NCBI GenBank assembly: GCA_002293265.1
Contig: DBCW01000044.1
Location: 12,154-22,286 of the forward strand
DNA from: Eggerthellales bacterium UBA948
Lineage (GTDB): Bacteria; Actinomycetota; Coriobacteriia; Coriobacteriales; UBA8131
Direction of reading: 5' to 3'
DNA: 10,133 nucleotides
Part shown: positions 1 to 6,412 of the stretch, one piece after another
Numbering within the stretch: the first letter of the stretch is position 1
Layout of the letters: the number at the start of each line of letters is the position of its first letter
Translations under genes and position numbers: made by a program
Notes under the pieces: generated by a model
The model's input: the letters and a program-made list of their open reading frames with translations, nothing else
Database searches by the model: none
What the model was told of the DNA's origin: nothing

Positions 1-207
1 CGCAGTTGCCACCATGTAAGTGACATCAACTATTCGGTCTTCCTTTAAATAGGAAATGAACTTATCTGTAGTAATTGCCTCCGGCTGTTCTCTGTTGAAC
101 ATTCCCCCAAAAAGCTGCGAGGATATTATGCCTACCAATACCAATAACAGCAGACCATAAATTATCCAATTTCTTGAGCCTCTTTTTTTATCCACTAACT
201 TGCTCAC
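1..207 (-). CDS. ftsH: FtsH ATP-dependent zinc metalloprotease, N-terminal fragment (runs off the left edge)
   Basis: Only the first 69 codons are present. They show a short basic N-terminus (KKRGSRNW, residues 7-14), a hydrophobic membrane segment at about residues 15-33, then an extracytoplasmic stretch with the ITTDKFISYLKE pattern (45-56) typical of the FtsH periplasmic domain. The AAA and zinc-protease domains lie outside the window. FtsH is a membrane-anchored hexameric protease that degrades misassembled membrane proteins and some regulators. The identity is supported by position, since tilS-hpt-ftsH is a widely conserved order. The first possible start is GTG at 205-207, just after an in-frame TAG. 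A second GTG at 193-195 has better spacing from the AGGAAG ribosome site at about 208-213, so the true start may be four codons later. The gap to hpt is 35 bases with no terminator, so it is probably co-transcribed. Confidence 0.85.
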   Translation of the reverse strand, partial: MSKLVDKKRGSRNWIIYGLLLLVLVGIISSQLFGGMFNREQPEAITTDKFISYLKEDRIVDVTYMVATA

Positions 208-242
208 TTCCTGCTAATTAAGACTGTGTCAGATTATAGCTA

Positions 243-782
243 TTATGAGTATGCCTTGGGGTCAAGCACCCCAATGTAGGGAAGATTGCGGTACTTCTCG
301 GCATAATCCAGACCATAACCAACAACAAATGCATCTTCGCATTCAAAACCTATATACTTACATCTCATATCTGTTTCTTGCTTGCCCTCTTTGAGCAGCA
401 AAGTAACTACTTCTAATGACTTAGGATTGCGCGACTTTATATTTTTGGAGAGGTACTTAAGCGTTACACCGCTATCCAAAATGTCCTCAACTATGAGCAC
501 GTTGCGCCCCTCGATATTTGTATCCAAATCCTTGAGTATTCGCACGATACCGGACGTTTTAGCCTGTGCTCCGTAACTGGATACCGCCATAAAGTCCATC
601 TCTACCTCATCGGTGTCAATAGCGCGCACCAAATCAGCCATAAAAATAAAAGCTCCTCTTAAAACCGTGATCAAGATTAGATCTTTTCCTTCGTAGTCTT
701 TCTTGATCTGTGCGCCCAACTCTTTGACGCGTTTGGAAATCTCTTCTTCGGTGAAGAGAACCTTTGTGAGGTTCTCGTGCAT
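243..782 (-). CDS. hpt: Hypoxanthine (guanine) phosphoribosyltransferase
   Basis: This 179-residue protein has the normal length for the bacterial enzyme, which salvages hypoxanthine and guanine to IMP and GMP using PRPP in the cytoplasm. The PRPP-binding loop VLIVEDILDSGVTL is at residues 95-108 with the acidic pair E99-D100. The early VLRGA loop is at 40-44. The purine-contact region FVVGYGLDYAEKYRNLP spans 152-168, with the invariant RNLP at 165-168. The ATG at 780-782 is preceded by AAAGGA (791-796) at 8-base spacing. It lies 59 bases after tilS and 35 before ftsH on the same strand, the common tilS-hpt-ftsH operon arrangement. Nothing in the sequence looks degenerate. Confidence 0.96.
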   Translation of the reverse strand: MHENLTKVLFTEEEISKRVKELGAQIKKDYEGKDLILITVLRGAFIFMADLVRAIDTDEVEMDFMAVSSYGAQAKTSGIVRILKDLDTNIEGRNVLIVEDILDSGVTLKYLSKNIKSRNPKSLEVVTLLLKEGKQETDMRCKYIGFECEDAFVVGYGLDYAEKYRNLPYIGVLDPKAYS

Positions 783-841
783 CGGCTCATTCCTTTCATG
801 AATCTTTGCTGCTACTTATGCGTGAATACTCCTCGCCAATG

Positions 842-2347
842 TTAAGAGACCAGTATACTGAACATTGTAGTTGTTGCATCGCTGACCTTAAAACGTTCAT
901 CTAATTGTATATCTACGAGCCAAATTATTTCTTGACTTGGCTCGCCGGGAATGTTTTCGCATGTAGACAACGTGACTTTGATTATGTGAGCGCGGTCTTG
1001 TTCGGGAATTTTCTTGTCGATAAGCACATCAGACACCAATTTGTGCTTGCCTTTCATGCCTAGAGGACAAAACCGATCGCCGGGTTGGATGTAGCTTGCG
1101 AACAGCACGGCATTGGCAAGTTTATCTCCACAAACAAAAACATGTGAAGATGTGGAGAAGGTGCGGGCGTATGCAACGGGATCCTGCTTGAACAGACCGC
1201 TGTCCACCTTGGTGAATACGATCTGTCTGCCATCCGGCAGTTGCAGAGGCTCGCCTTCTACCAGCGAGATATTTAAGGATGGATCCGTTTCGTTTTGCTG
1301 TGTGTTTTTTGCTGGTGGATAAAATGTAAGCACACCATACTTGTTGACAACTCGCGCATTACCCGGCAGATCAATAGCAAAATTACTGTTTGCTCCCTGC
1401 GTGGCAATCGTGTTTACATGAATCGCTGTGATCCTGTCTTGCAGTGGCAAAACCTTTTTGCAGGTTCTGTGAACGATCCGCTTGACAAGAGCTTCGTCTT
1501 CACCAAAAAGCGCAGCATCAATCTTATAGCTGCCCTTGTCGCCACAAGTCAAAAATCGCTGCTCAAGTTGCTCTACAAGCTTGGTAAGCAAGGCATCATC
1601 TGCAGCTAAATTGTCCAAACTTTGAGCCATCGTAGCAAGCAGATCGGGGTTACGCTTTTTGGCAATGGGAATAAGCTCATGGCGCACAAATGCCCTTAGC
1701 TTGCCGGTGTCCTCGTTGGTTATGTCCTCACGCCACGGCTCTTTTTTGGATTGCTTTCCCGGAACTTCCAGCAACCACACTCTAAGCTGCTCACGACTTA
1801 AGTCCAACAGCGGTCTGATAACGCGACCATTCATATATGGTATCGAAGACAATGCCCCTGCTCCTGCACCCACGATCGCCCGCATAAAAAATGTTTCTGC
1901 ACGATCATCCAGAGTGTGTGCGGTGGCAATGCGCCCTAAACTTGGATTTATGCCTTGCTTGGCGCATAGTCTGTCAAGTAGCTCATTTGCAGCCTTGTAT
2001 CGAAGCTCTCTTCCGGCGTGCTCAGTGTTGGTGCCGGTTTCAGCAGCCACTTTTGCAACATCAAACCTACGCACCTCGCAAGACAGCTTTAGCTCTCTGG
2101 CGAGCCGAACAACAAAAGACTCGTCCTCATCCGCATCTTTTCCTCTAAGCTGGTGATTTATGTGCAGTATCGTAAACTGCGCTTGCTTGCAAACTTTGGG
2201 CAACAAACGCGCTAATGCCACAGAATCCGAGCCGCCACTCACCATCAATACTACCGGTGGTGACGTAGGCACCAGCTGGGCATCCGGCAGCATATCGTGC
2301 CCGGCAATAGTCTCTGCAACAATGTCTATCAGTTCAGTTTTTCTCAT
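842..2347 (-). CDS. tilS: tRNA(Ile)-lysidine synthetase
   Basis: TilS ligates lysine to C34 of the CAU-anticodon isoleucine tRNA using ATP, converting it to read AUA. The PP-loop SGGSDS is at residues 37-42, HINHQLR at 62-68, TAHTLDDRAET at 142-152 and the DITNEDT motif at 208-214. The C-terminal TilS domain is clear at 422-448 (PGDRFCPLGMKG, then KLVSDVLIDKKIP) and ends with DERFKV at 483-488. At 501 residues it is somewhat longer than many TilS proteins, mostly in the middle region and an N-terminal extension before the P-loop. The usual R-N pair after the SN/TN motif reads RAFVR (218-222), with Ala replacing Asn. The ATG at 2345-2347 has no Shine-Dalgarno sequence. A -10-like TACAAT lies six bases upstream, which suggests a leaderless message. 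It is first in the tilS-hpt-ftsH operon. Confidence 0.96.
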   Translation of the reverse strand: MRKTELIDIVAETIAGHDMLPDAQLVPTSPPVVLMVSGGSDSVALARLLPKVCKQAQFTILHINHQLRGKDADEDESFVVRLARELKLSCEVRRFDVAKVAAETGTNTEHAGRELRYKAANELLDRLCAKQGINPSLGRIATAHTLDDRAETFFMRAIVGAGAGALSSIPYMNGRVIRPLLDLSREQLRVWLLEVPGKQSKKEPWREDITNEDTGKLRAFVRHELIPIAKKRNPDLLATMAQSLDNLAADDALLTKLVEQLEQRFLTCGDKGSYKIDAALFGEDEALVKRIVHRTCKKVLPLQDRITAIHVNTIATQGANSNFAIDLPGNARVVNKYGVLTFYPPAKNTQQNETDPSLNISLVEGEPLQLPDGRQIVFTKVDSGLFKQDPVAYARTFSTSSHVFVCGDKLANAVLFASYIQPGDRFCPLGMKGKHKLVSDVLIDKKIPEQDRAHIIKVTLSTCENIPGEPSQEIIWLVDIQLDERFKVSDATTTMFSILVS

Positions 2348-2382
2348 CTGAACATTGTAATGGTTATTCAGAAAAGTGTTAC
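2348..2382 (-). promoter_or_regulatory. Candidate tilS promoter giving a leaderless mRNA
   Basis: On the minus strand a -35-like GTAACA (2377-2382) is followed after 17 bases by TACAAT (2354-2359). Six more bases lead directly to the ATG. Transcription would start at or within a base or two of the A of the start codon. This explains why no ribosome site is seen. Leaderless messages are common in Actinomycetota. The hexamers match consensus at 4/6 and 5/6 by eye. Confidence 0.5.
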
Positions 2383-2412
2383 ACGCACGCTGCGTTAAGT
2401 CAGATTCTTGTT

Positions 2413-2442
2413 ATTTAAACTTGCACATTTAAACTTGCACAT
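2413..2442. repeat. 14-bp tandem direct repeat (two full copies plus two bases)
   Basis: The unit ATTTAAACTTGCAC occurs at 2413-2426 and again at 2427-2440, followed by AT. It lies 66 bases upstream of the tilS start and about 210 bases upstream of the dehydrogenase start. It could be paired binding sites for a regulator of one of the divergent genes, or a replication-slippage duplication. Confidence 0.85.
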
Positions 2443-2650
2443 AAAACGCTCTTAGCTCTCACAGCGAAAGGCTCATCTTGGCTTCTAAGCGGCACATCAC
2501 TCACTGCAAGAACTACCTAAAGTTCAAAAACTGCCTTTGGGCGAATACACTCGCAACTACACCTAAACATCTGGTTATAGTCAAAAGTTCAACGGTACTG
2601 TGTGCCGGAAAATTCCTGTCCTTATGTTATGTATCCGAGAGGAGATTTTT

Positions 2651-3709
2651 ATGCGTGGTTATGGAATGCACAGCGTTAACAATCCCGGGTGGCTCGAAAA
2701 AGATCGTCTTACTTGCGGACCACTGGATGCCATTGTAAAGCCGACCATTATTGCACCTTGTAGCTCTGACACCCACACAATGCACGGTGGTTCCGGACCC
2801 AAGGAAAACCTCATTTTGGGGCATGAAGCTGTTGGCTACATCGAAGAAGTTGGTGCAGATGTTAAGCGATTCAAGGCTGGCGACTTTGTAGTTGTTCCTT
2901 GCTGCACTCCAAACTGGCTTGAGCCGGGCATACAAAACAAGGTTACCTTCTCACACGACTCAAAGCCCTTTGGAAGCTTTAAGTTCCTTGGCTCAAAAGA
3001 TGGCGTAATGGCAGAGTGCTTTCATGTAAATCAAGCTGATGCCAATCTCGCCCTGCTTATAGATGGCGTTACGCCTGAAGCTGCGCTGATGACCGTAGAT
3101 ATGATGTCTACCGGTTTCTATGGTGTGGAGATGGCCGAGGTTGGCTATGGAGATACCGTGGTTGTCTTTGGCATTGGACCTGTTGGACTTATGGCTATCG
3201 CCGGAGCGGCTTTGCGCGGTGCAGGCAGAATCATAGCCGTAGGAACTCGTCCGGCAGCAATTGAGGTTGCCAAAGCTTATGGCGCAAGTGAAATAATCAG
3301 CTACAAAGACGGTGATGTTGTACAGCAGATTATGGAGACAACTGGTGGCGGTGTTAAAAAGACCATCATTGCCGGAGGTAATGCTGAAACCTTTGCCCAA
3401 GCTATCACCATCACGAAAGAAAAAGGCAATATTGCCAACATCAATTTCTACGATGTCACAGAGACGCTGGCTTTCCCGGCTCTGGTATGGGGTCTTGGCA
3501 TGGCCGACAAAACCATTCGTGGCGGCTTTTGCCCGGGTGGTGCCGAGCGCATCACTCAGATGATGGACGTTATCAAATATCGAGGTTTTGACGCAGAGAA
3601 GATCATCACCCATCGCTTCGAAGGCTTCAACACAATGGAAGAAGCATTCCACCTAATGGATAAAAAAGCACCTGATCTCATTAAACCTATCGTTTACATG
3701 AACATATAG
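2651..3709 (+). CDS. Zinc-dependent, NADP-type secondary alcohol dehydrogenase
   Basis: The 352-residue protein matches the Thermoanaerobacter brockii and Clostridium beijerinckii secondary alcohol dehydrogenases in length and in remembered motifs. These enzymes interconvert secondary alcohols and ketones such as 2-propanol and acetone with NADP(H). The N-terminal GroES-like domain holds the catalytic zinc ligands Cys37 (APCSSDTHT), His58-Glu59 (LGHEAVG) and Asp150 (TVDMMSTGF). The Rossmann domain has GIGPVGLMAIAGA at 174-186. After the second strand comes AVGTR (196-200) with Tyr218, corresponding to the Gly198, Ser199, Arg200 and Tyr218 set that binds the NADP phosphate; here Thr199 replaces Ser. 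The start is ATG 2651, with GAGAGGAGA (2637-2645) just upstream. An earlier GTG at 2600 would add 17 residues absent from the family and has no ribosome site. The gene appears monocistronic and ends before a strong terminator. Confidence 0.93.
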   Translation: MRGYGMHSVNNPGWLEKDRLTCGPLDAIVKPTIIAPCSSDTHTMHGGSGPKENLILGHEAVGYIEEVGADVKRFKAGDFVVVPCCTPNWLEPGIQNKVTFSHDSKPFGSFKFLGSKDGVMAECFHVNQADANLALLIDGVTPEAALMTVDMMSTGFYGVEMAEVGYGDTVVVFGIGPVGLMAIAGAALRGAGRIIAVGTRPAAIEVAKAYGASEIISYKDGDVVQQIMETTGGGVKKTIIAGGNAETFAQAITITKEKGNIANINFYDVTETLAFPALVWGLGMADKTIRGGFCPGGAERITQMMDVIKYRGFDAEKIITHRFEGFNTMEEAFHLMDKKAPDLIKPIVYMNI

Positions 3710-3732
3710 ATTGCAACCAAACAACTACCTAC

Positions 3733-3770
3733 AAAAGTGGCTACCCAGACAAGTTGGTAGCCACTTTTTT
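3733..3770 (+). terminator. Rho-independent terminator after the alcohol dehydrogenase gene
   Basis: A perfect 13-bp stem (3733-3745 with 3756-3768) encloses a 10-base loop and runs into six T residues (3765-3770). It lies 23 bases after the dehydrogenase stop. On the opposite strand the hairpin is followed by only four T residues, so it could also weakly stop the minus-strand ATPase transcript. Confidence 0.9.
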
Positions 3771-3788
3771 ACATCAAGCAATAGTGCA

Positions 3789-3835
3789 TTTGATGGTTAG
3801 AAGTTTGGCGCTCGCTTTTACGCCACAACATCAAA
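3789..3835 (-). terminator. Nested inverted repeat downstream of the ATPase gene
   Basis: Outer arms TTTGATG (3789-3795) and CATCAAA (3829-3835) enclose inner arms TGGCG (3806-3810) and CGCCA (3821-3825) around a 10-base loop, with an asymmetric internal loop of 10 against 3 bases. It starts 16 bases past the ATPase stop codon, but no T-run follows on that strand. It may be a 3' end structure working together with the bidirectional hairpin at 3733-3768. Its function is uncertain. Confidence 0.4.
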
Positions 3836-3850
3836 CACTAATCTACATAA

Positions 3851-5173
3851 TCACATATCGCTCATCGACAAACACTGTTCTTTGATGACGTAGTCTGCTA
3901 GTGCCTTATCTTGGAGATGCTTGGCTCGCTTATGTAGCAACTCTGGTTGAAACTTGCCAGCTTGTCTCTTTACCTCAATAGCCAGAGCCTCTTTTTTATT
4001 CAGGTAAATGGCAACGATATCAATATCACAATGCTCCTTGTTTGTTGCCCACCACGGACCAATCGCACTAAACTCAAAGCTCTCAGCTAACTTTTGTAAA
4101 AAGTATCGCTCCAATGTTCGTCCGGAATAACTAGCAAAATCTTCGATTATTAGAGTTTTGAGTCCAGGATAGTTTTTAATCTCAATAAGCTGCCTGTGCT
4201 TATCAATATATTTGAACCAAAACTGAAGAAAGTTGTCACATATTTGGTAGCGAACAGACTTCGTTCCCTTCTTGGCAAGTATCGGAACCTTTCTTTCTAT
4301 TACGGCATAATCCTCAACCAAACGTTTAAGATGTCCGCCCACGCTCGTGCCACCTAGTGCGCTTTCAATAGCTCCTTGTGTTGATATTCCGGATGAAAGA
4401 ACAGAAAGGATCGAGAAATATGTTACGTAGTTTTTGCCAAACTCCTCAACAAGCAGGCTTTTTCCCTCGTCAAGAAAAATTGATCCCTCACGAATCATCA
4501 ACTCAACCATCTTTTGTAGATTGTTTGCATCGTTGTCGGCAAAAAGCTCCACGTATTTTGGAACCCCACCCGTTATGGCATAAAGAGCCAACAGGTCTTC
4601 GTTTGAGTAGTCCTTGTTTAGGTTGAGCATTACTTCTTTCAAAACGCTTGTTTCAAAAGGTTCTAGTTTTATTGAAAAATCTGCTCTGCCAAAAAGCGGC
4701 TCTTTTTCATCTCTAAATATCTTTTGCATTAGCGAATAGATCGATCCGCACACCACAAGATTAAGCTTGGTCTTTTTTCTGTATTGATCCCAAAGGTTTT
4801 GCAGGTCACTATAAAACGATGGGTTGATATTAAAAAACTCTTGAAATTCGTCAATTACCAAGCTAAATGATTGTTTTTCTGCAAGCTTAAATAAAACGGA
4901 AAAAACACTTTTAAATGTGGATGTTTCCGGAGGAACAAACGCGTCTATCGTTAAATTGATTTCCTCAACAAAATCAGCGCAAAGCAATGACTCATTCTTC
5001 TTTGCCACAAAGAGATATATTGTGCTTTTTGCCTCTAGCGCCTGTGTAACAAGAGTGGTTTTACCAATTCGCCTTCGTCCTGTCACAATAGTTAAGCGAG
5101 AGTGATCCTTGAAAGCTTTATCTCTTATTGCCCGAAGCTCTGCTAATTGTGCTTGCCTACCATAAAAATCCAT
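3851..5173 (-). CDS. ATPase_2-type AAA/STAND-like ATPase with C-terminal DUF234 (PD-(D/E)XK-like) domain
   Basis: The 440-residue protein has the arrangement of the archaeal-type ATPase family (ATPase_2 plus DUF234). Walker A GRRRIGKTT spans residues 32-40, Walker B SLVIDEF 104-110, a sensor-1-like VVCGS 140-144, the FGRADFSIKLEPF strand 161-173 and GGVPKY 202-207. A winged-helix-like middle part (about 250-310) follows. DUF234 begins near GRTLERYFLQKL (351-362) and keeps Asp385 in CDIDIVAI and Glu400-x-Lys402 in ALAIEVKR. This fits a PD-(D/E)XK nuclease fold with its metal and catalytic residues in place. The cellular role of the family is not established. ATG 5171-5173 has a GAGG ribosome site. 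It stands alone between a terminator region and its own promoter, which carries two palindromes. It looks more AT-rich than its neighbours and may be acquired. Confidence 0.88.
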   Translation of the reverse strand: MDFYGRQAQLAELRAIRDKAFKDHSRLTIVTGRRRIGKTTLVTQALEAKSTIYLFVAKKNESLLCADFVEEINLTIDAFVPPETSTFKSVFSVLFKLAEKQSFSLVIDEFQEFFNINPSFYSDLQNLWDQYRKKTKLNLVVCGSIYSLMQKIFRDEKEPLFGRADFSIKLEPFETSVLKEVMLNLNKDYSNEDLLALYAITGGVPKYVELFADNDANNLQKMVELMIREGSIFLDEGKSLLVEEFGKNYVTYFSILSVLSSGISTQGAIESALGGTSVGGHLKRLVEDYAVIERKVPILAKKGTKSVRYQICDNFLQFWFKYIDKHRQLIEIKNYPGLKTLIIEDFASYSGRTLERYFLQKLAESFEFSAIGPWWATNKEHCDIDIVAIYLNKKEALAIEVKRQAGKFQPELLHKRAKHLQDKALADYVIKEQCLSMSDM

Positions 5174-5182
5174 GCCAACCTC

Positions 5183-5211
5183 GTAACTGTAGTTACTGTA
5201 ACAGCTGTTAC
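5183..5211. promoter_or_regulatory. Pair of adjacent palindromic operators upstream of the ATPase gene
   Basis: Two palindromes share the half-sites GTAAC and GTTAC. The first is at 5183-5196 (6-bp arms around a 2-base centre). The second, at 5198-5211, is a perfect 14-bp palindrome. They repeat with a 15-bp period, and a degenerate extra half-site TAAC follows at 5214-5217. They lie between the predicted promoter and the ATG, covering the likely transcription start. A repressor bound here would block the ATPase gene. Confidence 0.65.
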
Positions 5212-5216
5212 TATAA

Positions 5217-5245
5217 CATATACGAGATTAAACTTCTAGCAACAA
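5217..5245 (-). promoter_or_regulatory. Candidate promoter of the ATPase gene
   Basis: On the minus strand TTGTTG (5240-5245) is separated by 17 bases from TATATG (5217-5222). Initiation would fall near 5210, inside the second palindrome. The match to sigma-70 consensus is moderate. Confidence 0.4.
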
Positions 5246-5277
5246 TAGAACCCCTGCGCAATGTGTGGACATGAAAC

Positions 5278-6165
5278 TCAGCTGTATCTATTTCGCTTGG
5301 CATCCTCTGCAACAATTGCATCAGCGCTCTTTTTGAAGCACTCCCATTCTTCTTGCGTGCATTTGGAGAAGAAATCGTGCATCACTTTATCGAGATCCTT
5401 TTGGACATGATTAAAGCGCTGCTTGCCGGCATTTGTTATAGATAGCATCGAAATGCGACGGTCGCTGGATGATAACTCGCGTCTGACCAGCGAGCGCGAA
5501 ACTAACTTGTTGTTCACCTGAACCACATAATTAAGCTTCTGTAATATGGCGTGGCTCAACTCACTGATAGGTCTTGGTTTTTGCTGATCACATAACCAAG
5601 CAAGCGCAATAGTTTCGTTGATGCTGATCCTATGCAGTCGTGCCGCTTCCTTAAAAGCGTTAAAACAAACGATCACTGTCTCGGTAAATGCCGTCTCGTT
5701 TCTAAGCCGCCCGGATTCAATACGTAGGCGCTTTTGTTCACTCATCGTTTTGAGCACTGCATTTAGTATTAGTTGTCGCTGGGAAAAAGTTAAGCCGGCA
5801 CACATATAAGCGATTGCCTCGCTGATGCCAGCCTCAATGCGTTTAACTTCACTGTCTCCTTTTGCGGTAATCGAAATATCAACTTTTCGGTTGTCATCAC
5901 GACTACCCAAGCAAGAGGCAAGCCGTGAATCTTCAAGATCTCTCAATGCAATGCTGATTGCACTTGGAGTAAGCGAGAGTCTACTTGCAAGTTGACCAAT
6001 ATTTGCAGGGTGAGAATTAACGGCTGCATCTTGTAGCTCAAGCAAAACGCAATACTGCGAAATAGAAAGTGCGCTGGTTTGCACAATGCTGCTTTTCAAA
6101 ACACGATAACAAAAACTTGCGGCGATGAGATGCGTTGCAGTAACTGTCCTTGCTTGCTGTTCCAA
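5278..6165 (-). CDS. Transcriptional regulator with two tandem MarR-type winged-helix domains
   Basis: The 295-residue chain is about twice the length of an ordinary MarR protein and contains two copies of the fold. Domain 1 has IGQLASRLSL (56-65), a recognition helix TPSAISIALRDLEDSRL (66-82) and a wing SRDDNRKVDISITAKG (88-103). Domain 2 has ISELSHAILQ (200-209), a recognition helix around 212-225 and a wing SSSDRRISMLSITNAG (232-247). Conventional MarR proteins bind DNA as dimers and often respond to phenolic or oxidising ligands. This one may bind as a pseudo-dimer within one chain. The start is TTG (6163-6165) with only a weak GGGG ribosome site, which suggests low expression. No ATG lies nearby in frame. 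It is divergent from the molybdoenzyme operon, so it is the likely regulator of that operon and of itself. The ligand is unknown. Confidence 0.85.
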   Translation of the reverse strand: MEQQARTVTATHLIAASFCYRVLKSSIVQTSALSISQYCVLLELQDAAVNSHPANIGQLASRLSLTPSAISIALRDLEDSRLASCLGSRDDNRKVDISITAKGDSEVKRIEAGISEAIAYMCAGLTFSQRQLILNAVLKTMSEQKRLRIESGRLRNETAFTETVIVCFNAFKEAARLHRISINETIALAWLCDQQKPRPISELSHAILQKLNYVVQVNNKLVSRSLVRRELSSSDRRISMLSITNAGKQRFNHVQKDLDKVMHDFFSKCTQEEWECFKKSADAIVAEDAKRNRYS

Positions 6166-6194
6166 AGTTTACCCCACTTAGAATAGTTAGCTTT

Positions 6195-6211
6195 GCAAAT
6201 TGTTTAATTGC
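6195..6211. promoter_or_regulatory. Imperfect palindrome, possible operator of the tandem-MarR gene
   Basis: GCAA and TTGC arms (6195-6198 and 6208-6211) flank an AT-rich centre. The site lies between the predicted transcription start of the regulator gene and its TTG start, a position suited to autorepression. Short arms make this a weak call. Confidence 0.3.
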
Positions 6212-6226
6212 ACAAGCTCAAATGCT

Positions 6227-6255
6227 CATTTATCAGTTCACAGCACATATATCAA
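6227..6255 (-). promoter_or_regulatory. Candidate promoter of the tandem-MarR gene
   Basis: On the minus strand TTGATA (6250-6255, 5/6 to consensus) is 17 bases from TAAATG (6227-6232, weak). Transcription would start near 6220, giving a leader of about 55 bases. A perfect TATAAT at 6279-6284 on the same strand lacks a fitting -35 box. Confidence 0.4.
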
Positions 6256-6306
6256 CACACATGAAAATAGTACAGTAAATTATACATCTATTTGATTACT
6301 GATTTG

Positions 6307-6335
6307 TTGTTCCCCTTTTATACGCGCCGTAAAAT
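6307..6335 (+). promoter_or_regulatory. Candidate promoter of the molybdoenzyme operon
   Basis: TTGTTC (6307-6312) and TAAAAT (6330-6335, 5/6 to consensus) are 17 bases apart. Transcription would start at about 6342, just before the inverted repeat at 6346-6383, leaving a leader of roughly 70 bases. Confidence 0.45.
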
Positions 6336-6345
6336 GAGTGAATAT

Positions 6346-6383
6346 CTGACATTTTATGCCCTAATCGCATGGGCAGATGTCAG
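6346..6383 (+). promoter_or_regulatory. Leader hairpin / operator-like inverted repeat before the molybdoenzyme gene
   Basis: CTGACAT (6346-6352) pairs with ATGTCAG (6377-6383), and inside it TGCCC (6357-6361) pairs with GGGCA (6371-6375) around a 9-base loop. The internal loop is 4 against 1 bases. It would lie at the very 5' end of the mRNA and ends 20 bases before the ribosome site. It could stabilise the transcript, act as a regulatory RNA, or be a DNA operator. No T-run follows, so it is not a terminator. Confidence 0.6.
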
Positions 6384-6412
6384 CAAAATCCCTTTATCGA
6401 AATGGAGGTTTT

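Larger units (their letters stand above)
2348..2650. other. Divergent intergenic region between tilS and the alcohol dehydrogenase gene
   Basis: About 300 bases hold no convincing gene. Contents seen: the tilS promoter at the left edge, a 14-bp tandem repeat at 2413-2442, two copies of AAAGTTCAA (2519-2527 and 2584-2592) spaced 65 bases apart, and the dehydrogenase ribosome site at 2637-2645. No good sigma-70 promoter for the dehydrogenase could be chosen: TATAGT (2576-2581) and TATGTT (2623-2628) are possible -10 boxes, but neither has a fitting -35. An open frame crossing 2478-2738 has no ribosome site and no recognisable protein pattern. Confidence 0.6.

Noticed and set aside
1659..2156. 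165-residue plus-strand open frame opposite tilS
   Set aside because: Serine-rich shadow of the tilS coding strand; tilS has full family motifs here.
858..2359. Identical 12-mer CTGAACATTGTA at both ends of tilS (858-869 and 2348-2359)
   Set aside because: A few 12-base matches are expected by chance in 10 kb; one copy is coding sequence and the other is the -10 region, with no sign of insertion or duplication.
2600..2650. N-terminal extension of the dehydrogenase from GTG 2600
   Set aside because: The family begins at the residue encoded at 2651, and GAGAGGAGA lies just before that ATG; no ribosome site precedes 2600.
6377..6412. Earlier ATG start for the molybdoenzyme
   Set aside because: It lies in the right arm of the inverted repeat with no ribosome site, whereas ATG 6413 has GGAGG at four-base spacing.
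6336..6412. Molybdenum cofactor riboswitch upstream of the molybdoenzyme
   Set aside because: The leader is only about 70 bases with a single simple hairpin, too short and simple for the known Moco RNA motif.
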